This document shows positions 1 to 11,437 of a stretch of 64,000 nucleotides of DNA, one piece after another. The first letter of the stretch is position 1; each line of letters starts with the position of its first letter. Location: contig OZ038472.1 in NCBI GenBank assembly GCA_964036295.1, forward strand, positions 5,788,001 through 5,852,000, in the 5' to 3' direction. Origin of the DNA: Plumapathes pennacea. Its lineage: Eukaryota; Cnidaria; Anthozoa; Antipatharia; Myriopathidae. A program made the translations under genes and the position numbers. The notes beneath the pieces were generated by a model. That model saw nothing but the letters and a program-made list of their open reading frames with translations. It did no database searches and was not told the origin of the DNA.

Positions 1-245
1 ATGTCTTGAGCCGCTTCAGTTTTATTTGGAAATGACCTCCACGTCCGCGTAAAAAGGAACACAGGCGGCGCGACGCGGCCAGCCGAGCGGACTTGCTAAT
101 GCGCGCCAAACAAACTTTCAAAACATCAACGTCACTGTCGTACTGTTTTCGGAACACGGTCCGAGCTGACGAGAATTTAATTTTTGATTCGGTCCCAGTT
201 TCCTCTCGGAAACCTGATTTTGGAGTATCCAGTTTAGTCACAACC
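1..245 (-). mobile_element. TIR element A, copy 1 (cut by the window edge)
   Basis: This is the terminal part of a non-autonomous TIR DNA transposon. It ends at base 245 with the same terminus (AGTTTAGTCACAACC) found at 12574 and 22092. The segment shares near-identical sequence with 12305-12574 and, inverted, with 20700-20968. Open frames through it are repeat shadows, not genes. The other end lies outside the window, so target duplication cannot be tested. Confidence 0.8.
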
Positions 246-1027
246 TTTTGTCAACAGACCTTGAAAGAACGACCGCTGACTGGTCAGCAGGCCCATCAAC
301 CTCGTGCCCAGACTCATCCGCTTGGTAGGCCCCACTTTGTGCCGGTAAGAATGGACAGACTTACTATAAATTTCGCGGGAGCACCTTGTGGAATAACATT
401 GTGAAAAAAAAAAACGCTTATGAAATGCGAGTTGAAATATTTTTTGTTGGTCAGATACAAGTTTGTTTTCGTGCTGAACAGAAAGTACCTTTCATCAACG
501 TACAGTTCAGGGTATTCAGATTGCTCATATCAACATTACTTTTTAATCAAACAAGTTTGGCTGGCGTAGATAAAAAGTGGGGCAAGTTTTGAAAAACCCT
601 GTTTTAAATCAGGAGCCATGCGTTAATAAACGTTCTTTTTCCAAAGAAAACTCTTCTTTTCTTTTGTTTGTGTAATTGGCGGAGCCCAAAAAACGTGTAT
701 CCGTATTAGTCCGGCTATTATTATGCCGTGAAGAACGCGCCCTGTCGATCAAACTTCAGAAAAACCGTCGTCTTCAGTCTGGATATTTAGCTCGAGTCTG
801 GTGTGAAAGGTTTCCAACGCGACTGGCGACGTGAAACAAAACGCGTAACTACCAAGCCTGTTGTTTGTAGGTGACTTGCGAGAAAACATTTTTAGATCAG
901 CCTACAGTACATAGAAGAAGTCGACGTGTTTCAGTTAAAGTTGGAAGTTAGCAATCTGTGAAGACGTGTGTAAAATCCTGAACTCTTACGCAGCTGAAAC
1001 TACCCAACAACTCCCGGGGAGAGAAGG
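246..1027. other. AT-rich interval with no recognisable feature
   Basis: I see no gene, splice-consistent exon or clear repeat here. Short open frames lack any family resemblance. Confidence 0.5.
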
Positions 1028-1053
1028 GTGTGTGTGTGTGTGTGTGTGTGTGT
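1028..1053. repeat. (GT)n microsatellite
   Basis: About 13 uninterrupted GT dinucleotides. Confidence 0.95.
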
Positions 1054-1094
1054 AGGTATGTGATGCCTAAAAGGGTATCAATTTCAGCATTTTA

Positions 1095-1310
1095 GTCTTA
1101 GATTTTGAGCCTTTAATCTGAAATAGGGTCAAAAATCGCAAATTTTGGTCTGAAATAGGGTCGAAAAATTGCAAATTGTGGTCTGAAATAGGGTCGAAAA
1201 ACGCCAATTTTGGTCTGAAATAGGGTAAGGGTTTTCAGTCCCGGGCGGCACCCTCCCACTCAAAATTTGGAAGGCTTCCCCCCCCCCCCCCCCCCCCCCC
1301 CCCCCGTGCA
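1095..1310. repeat. 33-bp tandem repeat with poly-C tract, copy 1 of a dispersed repeat
   Basis: About four copies of a roughly 33-bp unit (core GGTCTGAAATAGGGTCGAAAA) are followed by a tract of about 28 C at 1278-1305. A diverged relative with the same order of parts (tandem units, 'gtaagggtttt', then a C-rich run) lies at 22400-22640, so this is a dispersed repeat family and not a local expansion. Confidence 0.75.
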
Positions 1311-2107
1311 ACAACTGCATTTCATAATTAAGCGGAATTCCCGGGCAACAACTGCATTTCATAATTAAGCGGAATTTACCCTCTCTGCAGTCAATGACAT
1401 GACCAATTACAATAGTTCTCTCAGCATACATTTATTCCTGTAACTATAATGTTTTAGTGTTATAATGAATAACACTTCAATATATACATTTTGTGCTAAA
1501 TTTGCACTAAAACTGAATCGTAGATACTTTATATAGATTTGTAATGCATTTTATATTCCCCATTTTATACTGTCCATTAACAATTTCACAATGTTGGTGA
1601 TTGGCCAACCAAAGGATTGGACAAGAAGGGCCCCTTAACAAGAAAATTTTACAAACTCGAATTATTCACTAAGTATCTAAGTGTTTGACTATGCTGCCAA
1701 TTTGCTAAGGAAAATAATTTGAATCGGTGAACCTTTAACGTTTTTAGAAAAAGAAGTAACTTTTCGAATAAACTTTTATTTATAAACCCTCTACTTCTCC
1801 TCAGTCTTTTGTGATAGTGATTCTCCTAACCATGTATAAAGAAAATGTCTGAAAATGTCTGTCAAAACATTGACAATTCCATCAGATTATCTGAGCCAGT
1901 GATGAAAAACCACATTCTCCTTACTGTATGATATATATCTCCAGTGAGATAATTTAACGAGAAAATTGGATTGAATCGTTAAGGAGTTAAGGGTTAAGAA
2001 GGAAAGAAACAAACTTCTAAAATTCCTAGATTTTAACGTAAAGAATCCAGAAAAATTATATATATGATGGGCAAAATGCTCGATTTCAGCCTGCTAAATA
2101 ACCACCT

Positions 2108-2113
2108 TTTATT
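2108..2113 (-). terminator. Candidate poly(A) signal of the CHAT gene
   Basis: AATAAA on the minus strand, about 135 bases downstream of the CHAT stop codon at 2249. The distance fits a normal 3' UTR. Confidence 0.4.
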
Positions 2114-2248
2114 ACTACCTATACTTTCAAATCTTCAAAGACTGAAGTTTTCACTTGACCTACAGAAACTACACCTAAAATATTGCTTTCTAAATTAGAA
2201 CGGCCTCAAGCAGTCATCACCAAGAGTGCTATTCTATAATTTACTGAA

Positions 2249-3991
2249 TCATTTTGACCCATCAAAAATAGTCACATCTTCCCCTATGAGGGTAAACGGA
2301 GCCCAGAAACGGGGATGGCGGAACATCTCATCTTCTCTCACGGCGTTCCCGGCGATATTAAGGGATTCATTTGCACTTTTACCGTAGGACAGGTTCTTGT
2401 AGAAGTGAAGCATAAACAACAAAGTGGCCTTATCGTCAACCTCCCATAGCGTTACAAGAACTGCGCGAGCTCCAGCTCCGAGAAACGCACGAGCGATGCC
2501 AATTACGCCCTCCGTTCTGACTTCACCACGGCCGCTGTAGGGACAACTGAGTACGACTAGCTTAGCCTTTATGCGCTTACTTTCCAGATCAGAAATTTTC
2601 AGCATGACATCATCAACATTGTTTATATCCTTTCCAGAACAAGGAGCAAACAAGATCTCTCCCCTTTTTGCATGTCCGTGAGATGCAATGTGAATCAAGT
2701 TGGCATGTTCAACTCTTCGAAGGAATCTCTTTTTGGTCGCTTCTTTCCCCACAAGTGGCTTAACGTTAAGCACCTTTGATACAACCATTTCAACTTCCTT
2801 CAATGCAAAGGGTAGTCTTGGAGCAGTAATTATCTTGTCATCCATTTTTACTGTGCCGATATCGGGGTCTCCAATTACCAAGGGTCTTCCTCGTCCTGCT
2901 GGTTGTTCAGGGCGTTCTCTGATCATCTTTGCGGTTGCTAGTGAAGGAATGAGTCTAACTTGTAAGGATTCCGCCGCATAGTGTCCGTTTTCATCCAAGA
3001 GAGCAGAAAATGGAACAAGAGCGAGTACACCTTCCGGGAAGATGACTGCTTGAGAACCCACTACATACTGTCGCGAAGTCTCCAGAAGAACTTGATACAA
3101 CACTTTTAGCAGAAGGTTCAACTCTGACTCGTTTGACTTTTCAGGATTACCAGAATTGTCCGTTTCACCTCTACGTACTGAGATTGTCGATCTGGCTATT
3201 TTCTTGTCTTTTAGCTGAGACACCGCTGGATTTGAAAAGGCAAAATTGACATGCATTGTTGCAGAATCTACAACGGAAACTGGCTTCTTCCTGGTGATTT
3301 CCAATACTTCTTCTGGGTAAAGAAACGACAGTGAACGATCTTCGTATGTGTCAACCATTCTACCTGGCGCTTTCATCAACTCCGTGACTTTGTTAACCAG
3401 GAACTCAAGAATAATCTCACACATAAAGTCCTTCATGGAATGCTCTTTGGAATGTACCACTTCAATCATATGTTCCCAGAACAGTATGTCTGAATTTTGC
3501 TGTATCATCCAGGTGCTAATAGCAGAACCTAAGAAGAAAAAAATGACTGTGCTTCCAAGAACCTTGACCACTTTACAGATTTCATAGACGGAAAGAATGG
3601 CTTTAGAAATACATCCATAGTTCCGGAGATTGCCTGTATAAATAAGTTCATTTAACGCTCGTGAGCGTCCTTTTTCGGCAAAAATAAGAGCTTCATCTCT
3701 TTTCTTTTGTGCTAAAAGAATTCCAATCAACGCCTTACAGCTGTAGCTAAAAGCGTCGATTATAGAAACTTTATCCAATGCTTCTCTTTCAATTTTGAAC
3801 AACGTGCTTATTACTTGTTGACACAATAATGTCAGTGTTTTTGACATTAGATAAGCAATCAAACTCCAGAAGTAATGGGGGCAAGACATACACAAAGAAA
3901 CTAAGTATGCACTCACAGAAGCACAAATATTAGGAACAAACATTTTTAAATTGCTTGCCGACGCTGTTGTCAATTGCTTCACAAACGGCAT
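2249..3991 (-). CDS. CHAT-domain protein (TPR-CHAT, TTC28-like), 580 aa, single exon
   Basis: CHAT domains are caspase-fold cysteine peptidase domains. In anthozoans they are usually fused behind TPR arrays in large families annotated 'TTC28-like'. Seen here: a C-terminal CHAT domain over about residues 290-575, with the catalytic histidine in the HIASHGHA motif (His438) and the cysteine in VVLSCPYSGRGEV (Cys483). These are followed by the conserved EGVIGIARAFLGAGAR and LWEVDD segments and a terminal FWAPFTLIG block. N-terminally only one TPR-like helical pair is recognisable (residues about 83-115, ALIGILLAQKKRDEALIFA). The first 60 residues are hydrophobic and low in TPR character. The frame is intact for 1.74 kb. 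ATG 3991 is the first in-frame methionine; more 5' exons carrying TPRs could lie upstream, but the next 1.2 kb is tandem repeat. This may be a truncated paralogue. Both catalytic residues are present, so peptidase activity is possible but inferred. Confidence 0.85.
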   Translation of the reverse strand: MPFVKQLTTASASNLKMFVPNICASVSAYLVSLCMSCPHYFWSLIAYLMSKTLTLLCQQVISTLFKIEREALDKVSIIDAFSYSCKALIGILLAQKKRDEALIFAEKGRSRALNELIYTGNLRNYGCISKAILSVYEICKVVKVLGSTVIFFFLGSAISTWMIQQNSDILFWEHMIEVVHSKEHSMKDFMCEIILEFLVNKVTELMKAPGRMVDTYEDRSLSFLYPEEVLEITRKKPVSVVDSATMHVNFAFSNPAVSQLKDKKIARSTISVRRGETDNSGNPEKSNESELNLLLKVLYQVLLETSRQYVVGSQAVIFPEGVLALVPFSALLDENGHYAAESLQVRLIPSLATAKMIRERPEQPAGRGRPLVIGDPDIGTVKMDDKIITAPRLPFALKEVEMVVSKVLNVKPLVGKEATKKRFLRRVEHANLIHIASHGHAKRGEILFAPCSGKDINNVDDVMLKISDLESKRIKAKLVVLSCPYSGRGEVRTEGVIGIARAFLGAGARAVLVTLWEVDDKATLLFMLHFYKNLSYGKSANESLNIAGNAVREDEMFRHPRFWAPFTLIGEDVTIFDGSK

Positions 3992-4039
3992 GTTATCTCA
4001 GTACCCTACTCCTGCTCCCATAACGTTCACGAGACGCGA

Positions 4040-5245
4040 CGCACAAATGTACTGCGTGCCAACCTTTTAATAAGTCTTCAAAGAAAAACTATAAAGATGA
4101 GTATTCTGTGCTCGCGAACAAGTCTTCATCGGACCTACAATGTTCACGAGCAGCAACACACGATTTTCCGCGTTCACATGCGACGTAGTCTTCGACAAAA
4201 CTAAAAAGATCGTGATTAATGACGTTATAAAAATTCCGCGCTCACGATACAAGTCTTCATAAGAACTAAAAAATCACAAGTAGCGATGTCTAAATATATT
4301 GCACTTTCGATGCAAGCCTTCATAAGCACCAGTAAATCACGAGACCGACGTATACATATTTGCGCTTTCGATACAAGTCATCATAAGAACCAACGATTTA
4401 CGAGTAGCGACGTATAAATACTCTGCACTCAGGATACAAGTCTTCGTAGAAACCTACAATGTGCACGAGTAGCGATGTATATTGTGCACTCAAGATGTCT
4501 TCGTAAAAGCCTACAGTGTATAACACAAGTAGCGACGTATAAATAATCCGAGCTATGGATACAAGTCTTCGAAAAAGTACAAAGTACAAATATTCTGCGC
4601 TCAAGATGCAAGTCCTCGTAAAAGCCTACAATGTACATGAGTAGCGATGTATAAATATTCTGCGCTCAACATACAAGTCTTGCAGTAAATCGGCGCTTCG
4701 GATATAAGTCTTCATAAGAAGTACAAAGTTCACGAGTAGCGATGTATAATTATTCTGCGCTCAACATACAAGTCTTACAGTAAAATCCGCGCTATGGATA
4801 CAAGTCTTCATAAAAAGTACAAGGTTCACGAGCAGCGACGTATAAATAGTCTGCGCTCAAGATACAAGTCCTCGTAAAAGCCTTCAATGTATACAGGTCG
4901 CGACCTATAAATAATCCGAGCGCATGGTACAAGTCATCATAACAACTAGAGATTCACAAGTAGCGATGTATGAATACTTCGCGCTTTTACGATATAAGTC
5001 TTAATGAAAACTAGATATTCACGAGTAGCGGCGTATAAACATTCGGCGCTCAAGATACATGTCCTCGTTAAAGCCTATTCTGCGCTCAAGATACCAAGTC
5101 TCACAGTAAATTCTTATAGTGTACACAGACAATGTGACGTATGAATAATCCACGAAGTCTTCATAAAAACTATAAATTCGCAAGTAGCTACTTAAAAATA
5201 TTCCACACTCGACAGAAGTCTTCATCGAAACAGTAAAAGCTCACG
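4040..5245. repeat. Degenerate tandem repeat array, unit about 85-95 bp
   Basis: Roughly a dozen diverged units share the blocks 'acaagtcttcataaaaa', 'cacgagtagcgatgtataaat' and 'attctgcgctcaa'. Unit length varies by indels. Open frames on the minus strand here simply translate the repeat. The array lies directly upstream of the CHAT gene's start codon. Confidence 0.85.
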
Positions 5246-5249
5246 AATA

Positions 5250-6055
5250 GCGATTAATTGCAGTATTTCTGATCTCGCTTTCTCGTGTTAAACGTTTTTT
5301 CTATCGTGTGTCTCTGTTCAAGTAGACAATACACTTCTTCCTTTCTTACCTTTATACTTTAGTTGTGTTAAGAAACGGTTCTTCAAGGAAAAACAGCGTT
5401 CCTCATGAAGGCGGCCGATCATTTATATCCAGTCCCAGTTGCCTTGTCCATTATTTCCTTCTCTGAAGTCCTGTACAAAGAAAATTGACTTGAAATGAAT
5501 TCTCTTATTTTGCACAAGGAAGACAGTATAGGTTATTAAAACAGTTTGTTACAAAGGAGTGTAGAGCGCACGCGGGTATATAATATCCTTGACTGACTAT
5601 GATCAAGAAACACTTTCTTCTCCTTGGGGGAGCGGAGGGGAGATGACGACTTGGCTCCGGCACCAAAGCTGACGCGAGCAATGCACGTTGGGATCATGCT
5701 GTCGAAAGCAGCGCGCGCAGCAAGAAAAAATAACTTTTCAACGGATTTAACGTACGAATACAGAGCTGACGTTAGCAAAATCAGGCTCGTTTTTGTACCA
5801 TAGAATTTAGAACGATTATTTATTATATTTTCGTTCAACAAAACCACTAAAATTGGCCATTTCTCCGTCTTCCACGATGGAGCGTTTTCATTGGTCTACC
5901 AGTATCGATTGTGACATCACAAAGTCAGGACTCTTACTCCAGTGAAAAGTTTTCACAGGCGTTGCTTTACGACAAAGTCTCTGAAGAAACAAGCAAAGTT
6001 TTGCCTTTTAAACGATCTGTTAACCATCCACTCTGTATTCAAACGTTGCATAGCA
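5250..6055. other. Upstream region of the SANT-like gene
   Basis: No exon is recognisable. A forward CCAAT-box core (ATTGG, 5890-5894) lies about 165 bases upstream of the first coding ATG, which is compatible with a promoter. Overlapping open frames on both strands have no family resemblance. Confidence 0.3.
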
Positions 6056-9000
6056 ATGGAATCTGCCCGAAAAGAGCAAAAAAGGTACGTAAAACAATCA
6101 TTCGGCATCGTTATTTTCGCAGAACTTACAGTCCTGTTTTGAGCAATCTTTGTTGCTTTTTTCAGTCAGCGAAATGCTACCAAAGCGCCCCGGTACGATA
6201 CCAGGCAAAATTACCAAAAGGTAAGACACAAACCCGAGATACCAAGGTATTGTTTTGTGATAGGTTACGCCCCCAACGAATCCTTTCTGATGCACGAGTA
6301 TTGCTAACGTTTTTGAGGTGGATGAGGTGGATATTTCGCGATCTCACAAGTCCACAAAACATCTCAAGTCTTTCAAACAAACTTGTTTCAAGGTATTTTA
6401 AATAGCAGTTTGTTCTGAAATGATGTGGTGAAAGTCAGGGTACGACAGGCATGCTCTACGACGTTGTATTCTTGTTTGCGGTTTCACAAAAAGAGCTAAC
6501 TCTAGACTGAAGTAAAGCCGACTCTTAGATTAGGAAAATTCCGATGGTAGTTTCATCAGGAGAGTAAAATTTATGTTAGCACCAGGTGTCTGATTTGGCA
6601 GGAACTACGCCTAAAACAGTTTATCACTGGAGATGACCACCTCATTACGACAATCTTTCTCAAACTTTCAGGTGTATGAAGAAAATAACCTTGCCGACAT
6701 TGAAGCCGGTTGCTCAAGAGAACCTTACACCGGACCACCCAGGGAAGGTAAGACATCGGGGCGAAGAATCCACGTTACCGTTAGTGGAAGTTCGACTATA
6801 GCATAGCATAGCACAACACAACAGCACAGCACAGCAAAGCGCAACGCTTGACAACGCAAATCGATACAGCGAATCACAAAGTACAAAAAGAAGATGTGTT
6901 TTAAAAATAGTCATCATCATCAACAGAATGGGTCGACCCTAAGATCTTTGAGGAACAGATGATAAAGTACGGTCACATCTCTGATTTTGAACGTCGGCAA
7001 TGGACAGAGCGACAGGAGAAGATCTTTGCCCTCCGGTAAGTCACCACTGTCGTCGTTGTTGTTGTTGCTACTGTATTCACTGTCATAGTTGCAATGTTGC
7101 TGTCTAAGGTAACTCGATTATGACCAAATTATCCGTACCAATGACTAAGTCAGTACATTATCCCATTTCGTAAGGTAGTGAGTAATCTAATACATGTTTT
7201 AAAATCCGACTTCGTTGTACGCTCTGCTAATCGCGGCGGTATACTAAAAAGGTACCAAGCAAGGGATTCTATATATATATTCTATGTTTATTTATGTTTT
7301 GTTTCAGCTTAATGAAGTATGGCAGAGATTTTACTAAGATCGCCTGGGAAGAAAAGGTAACAAACTGATGCGATGTTGTTTGATCCCGAAAGCACGAGCT
7401 GTTAGTAGAATTTGTAGAAATTGAACTATTAACTTAATATTGTTTTAATCTTTGTGTTTCTCTACAGGACGTCTTCGCATGTGTCCGTTACTTTTACTTC
7501 TCAAAGTACAACAAGTGGTTCAGAAAGGTAGGATAACAGAAACTTCAGTAAACATTATCGAAGTAGCAAGAACGAAACAAGTACATCATGACATTAAAAC
7601 GAATTGCATTTCACGAAAGTTTCAGACTGGTTTCGCCCCTAAAAAGTTTTGGCTTTCTGCAAATGAATTATATAAACAAACACAGTTGTGTGAAAACTTC
7701 TTTTTTCGATATGACTGTACAGACACCACACTCCTTACTGTAGGTTTGCGTAGACCAACGCGGAACATTCTCAAATTTTCGTGAAGCAGATTGAAAAATG
7801 CGCACCGCAAATATCTTGGGTTTAGCGTATGTTCTGGATGACTGTTCACGAGTAATGTTTGCGTCATGTTTCAAAACATCAGCCCCTACGTTCTGCAAGT
7901 CGCGCACTGGAAAAAATATACGTTATCTGATGGGCTCCTCACGTTGTAAAATTATAGAAATGGATTAATGTTATAGATGTTCGGATAAAATGCGTAGGCC
8001 TCTTTAAAAACAGAATATTTACGCCGATTATTGCGTTATTATTATATGGCTGGAGTTACTTCCGGTGAAATCGCGCGCTCTGATTGGTGTATTTGCCGGT
8101 CATTATTTTCCTGTAACGCCCCTGTGCTCGATTACGGACTGGCAGATTGAACACATGAATCACGAGGTCGTGCAGTTCTTTGCTTTCAGTGAATTTGTCG
8201 GGTACGTTTGGCTGAAGACAAAACAGTAGAACAAGAATATGTAAGAAAGAAAATACCACTGCGGAAATTGATTTGGAAGCCGAGAAACGGTTGGAGATGA
8301 AGATTTGTTGACTTGGTTTGTGACATCACGGCGACTCAAAGCTACTCAAGCACCGTATTCTGAGAATTGATTCACATCTTGCACTACGTGCTAAACACTT
8401 AGAGCAACGTAGAAGGCACAGCAAACTTCAGTCAAAGAGTGACGAGAACAGTCTCAATGAACCGTTTACGGAGCTACGAGCAGACTGATTATTTGTTGTT
8501 CACTGTTCACTTCAGATAAATACATTTACAAACAAATAAGGATTAGATCTTTTATTCTTGCGAAAGCAAATACAACCTAAGAGCCGAGTTTTGTTTGCTT
8601 GTCGACCTCACGCTCGACTGTTGACGGCCGCTCTGCTGAATTTAATTCACATAAAACATACACACATACACATACACATTTTCATAAAACATACACATAC
8701 ACACGTGGGCTGTGTGACAAAGAGTCGTGGGCTGTATGATTTGGAGACGTGGGCTGTGCAACCTGGAACGTGGGTCGTGTGGCCGTGGGCACTGGGACAC
8801 GTGGGCACTACAACCGGTTACCGTTCATACAAGATTACTGAAACTGTAAGTATGGCATTTTAAGAGTGTGAACGCCGTTTCATTTCAACATCTTTGAAGA
8901 CTTGAGTGAAGGAACTTATCTTTCTGTTGAGAAAATAATAAACTTTTGATTCACACAATTTTTTGTGCCGACGGTTTCAGATCCAAAATATTGTAGTTTC

Positions 9001-10401
9001 TTTAATATTTCCTTTTTTTGAATCCCGGAGTTTGAATGTTGTGATCGCATGTTATATATAAACGCTTGGAGTAAATAAAATTCTGCTAGTTTTGCGTTGG
9101 AAATTGCTTATCAGAAGAAGAAGAAGGAAAACTATTTTTAGTTCGCCACGCTCCTGATGGGTTTTATACCGAGTGACGTTTTCGCTGAACCAAAACCGGC
9201 ACATTTTGGGCTTGTACTTCAAAAATTCAAGCTCAACTCAATTCATCCGGTGAGTCAAATATTGACTTCTCTCAAGTATTGTATAAGTTTGCAAAATTGA
9301 GAAGCTGTCATTCACTTATTAGTGTAAACGCTGGGAGTGCATGCGTACGCGAGTAAATTGTTCGGAGACAAAGTGCTGTTCCATGTTTGTTTTGATGTAA
9401 AACTTTGAAGCCATATAATAAACTACCTATTGACCTCGCTTGCTCGGTCTGTACTAAGAAAATATCGCCCTCGGTCTTGACCGTACAGACCTCGCCGATG
9501 CGGCTCGGTCTGTACGGTCAAAACCTCGGGCGATATTTTCTCCGTACAGAGCTCACGCTCGGTCAATAAGAAGTTTTTACCAGAACACCAGAAAGTTATG
9601 AAAAAATCTCTCTAAAATCACACAAGTGAGTCTCGTGGACAGTTGAAAATCACCTTGAACAAAGAGAAACTAAACAAATCTCATTTTCTATTACTCTCAG
9701 GTTGTGGCGGAAGTCGAAGCTGCGCAGGCGCTGTTGCTGCTATCTCAACCTGTTTCTGGACGACGGCCAATAGAAATGCAATACCCCACCAAACCCAGCA
9801 TGACCAGGCGGCCGGATGATTACATAGTATGACTATAAATTATAAGAAATAAGGGGTGGCAAGCAGCTGTCTTTGAAGAAATGTCATAGACTTGGCCTTG
9901 TTGTCTGGGACATTCAAATTTCAACCTTTCTACATTCGTCCAAATCCACACTTCACACAAGGCACACATGTACATTGATAGGTCATGGTATATTGTATAT
10001 TTCTTGTTCATGCATCTGACTTGAAATTGAATAAAACAGTTGAACAAAGAAAAAAATGTACATATCTGTAATTAGATGAATATGAGCAAAAATATATATT
10101 GAGGAATAGAGGCTGAAAATTCTGTTACAGTTTCTAGAAACAAGCTATTTTTTTACTCTACTGTTTTTGTACTGTACAGTTGCTTATGTGTTTTTCTTTC
10201 TAGGATGAGGAGGATGCGTACATTCTGTACTTGCGGCTGCTCAATTGCTTCAAACCCCCTGCCACCCGGCAGGCCTCCTTTGATCTTGGTGACGATGCCA
10301 GAAGAGCCAGAGACTGGCTGGGTGAAGGTTCCCGAGCCCAAGGTGCCAAAGCCTCCAAGATCAAAGAGTGCTCGAAAGAGACGGCGTCGGGTGACTGCTA
10401 A
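6056..10401 (+). CDS. SANT/Myb-like domain protein, 9-exon model, about 269 aa
   Basis: Model built from GT-AG junctions that keep one frame: 6056-6084, 6166-6220, 6672-6747, 6927-7035, 7308-7356, 7468-7527, 9142-9249, 9701-9826, 10204-10401. Residues about 78-126 (encoded by exons 4-6) read as a SANT/Myb-like helix-turn-helix domain: QWTERQEKIFALRLMKYG, then DFTKIAWEEKD and CVRYFYFSKYNKW. These match the usual aromatic and 'F..IA' and 'C..YFY.SK' positions of chromatin-associated SANT domains. SANT domains typically bind histone tails or DNA in corepressor complexes. I recognise no ELM2 or other companion domain, so the complex is unknown. Exons 7-8 contribute a region ending in the acidic RRPDDYIDEEDAY. 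The 3' end is uncertain: frame 1 stops at 10399-10401, yet lysine/arginine-rich reading continues in other frames to 10728. The start is the first ATG before a good donor. A missed exon in the 1.6-kb intron 6 is possible. Confidence 0.6.
8640..8815. repeat. ACAC-rich and 'cgtgggctgtg' degenerate tandem repeat (intronic)
   Basis: A CA-rich stretch (8650-8705) followed by about seven diverged copies of a unit built on 'cgtgggctgtg', inside intron 6 of the SANT-like gene. Confidence 0.6.
9425..9570. repeat. Palindromic hairpin element (intronic MITE)
   Basis: A near-palindrome: left arm 'tattgacctcgcttgctcgg...' pairs with right arm '...acgctcggtcaata', and an inner 'gaaaatatcgcc' pairs with 'ggcgatattttc'. 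It lies in intron 7 of the SANT-like gene. It looks like a fold-back MITE. I could not define a target duplication. Confidence 0.65.
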
Positions 10402-11223
10402 GAAGAGTGCAAAGAAACAGCAAGCTGCCAGTGAAAGATCTACCACTGATCAGAGTCAACCACCTCTGATGAAGTTGGAGCAGCAAGTCAGCAGCAAGGT
10501 GTCAGCCACCAAAGGTCTACCACTGACCATATTCAACCACAACAACTCTCTGCTACAGAGGGTGTGAGGCAGCAGCAAGCTGACAACAAGCAAAGATGCA
10601 GCACCAGCAGAAAGCGGCCACACAAGGCCAACAATGACCATGAGAAAGAGGGTGCCAGTCAACCACCCAGTGCTAAAAGACCACGCACTCAAAGATCAAT
10701 CAGGCCACCACAGAGACTGAACTTGTAGACTATTCCATAACAAATTGAGATTTAGGTTAATATTACTGTCAGAGAAAATAATCAGCAAAATTTGTGAGAT
10801 ATTATAGAGCAGAAAGACAATTTTTGTACAGAAATGAATGTAACCACTGTACAGTGAATACTACTAAATATATAAATTTACTGTACTCTATCTTTGGAGT
10901 CCTGCATAGCAATCTTGAGAGAGCCATACACTATGTCACAAGAGATAATGATGCATTAGATTGCACAGATGCATTGACCTCCTTCGTCTGAGGCCCAAAC
11001 AAGGGCTGAAAAAATGCACTGGTCAAGAAAACTTTTTGTATATGAGCCAATCTTTATAAGAATCATCTGCAAATCCTGATTTCTGTATCAATATTCCTAA
11101 GACACAATGTTGTCTATATTCCCAAATCTAAGCTCTCAAAATTGATGATTTTTGGAGAAAACAATATAGTGTTCTCAACAAATGCTTTCAAATCAGCCCC
11201 TGCAATTCGTAAAATATTCTTAT
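10402..11223. other. Possible extended 3' coding or UTR of the SANT-like gene, then AT-rich spacer
   Basis: Frame 2 (10205-10567) carries a basic stretch (SARKRRRRVTAKK). Frame 1 from about 10576 to the TAG at 10726-10728 reads a nuclear-type tail ending RPPQRLNL. These suggest either an ancestral longer tail broken by indels, or further splicing. After about 10730 no coding signal is seen. Confidence 0.35.
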
Positions 11224-11400
11224 ATTAGGACATCAAACAACACCAACCTTTCTACAGACTTGCTTGGTCCTTGCTGCTATTCGTGTCCACATGAAACTGT
11301 CCAGCCTTTTTACGGTGTCCCCATGGTCCACAGCAACCTCATACTGTGTTGTCGTGTTGTGTTTGTCCCCATTTTTTTCCATGTTGCTCTACAAAATTAA
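11224..11400 (+). repeat. Dispersed repeat R3, copy 1
   Basis: Diverged similarity to 17149-17340, with shared blocks 'aggacatcaaaca', 'agacttgcttg.tccttgct', 'tgaaactgtcca' and 'catggtccaca'. No coding potential recognised. Confidence 0.6.
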
Positions 11401-11437
11401 TGAAGGTACAGAATTTGTATAGATGCATTGCCAGAAA

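Noticed and set aside
1129..1431. Minus-strand frame with a poly-glycine run
   Set aside because: Created by the poly-C tract and 33-bp repeat.
2700..3587. Plus-strand frames opposite the CHAT gene
   Set aside because: Antisense shadows with no recognisable domain.
5911..6405. 164-codon plus-strand frame over the first exons of the SANT gene
   Set aside because: It runs through good introns in a different frame from the spliced model and shows no domain.
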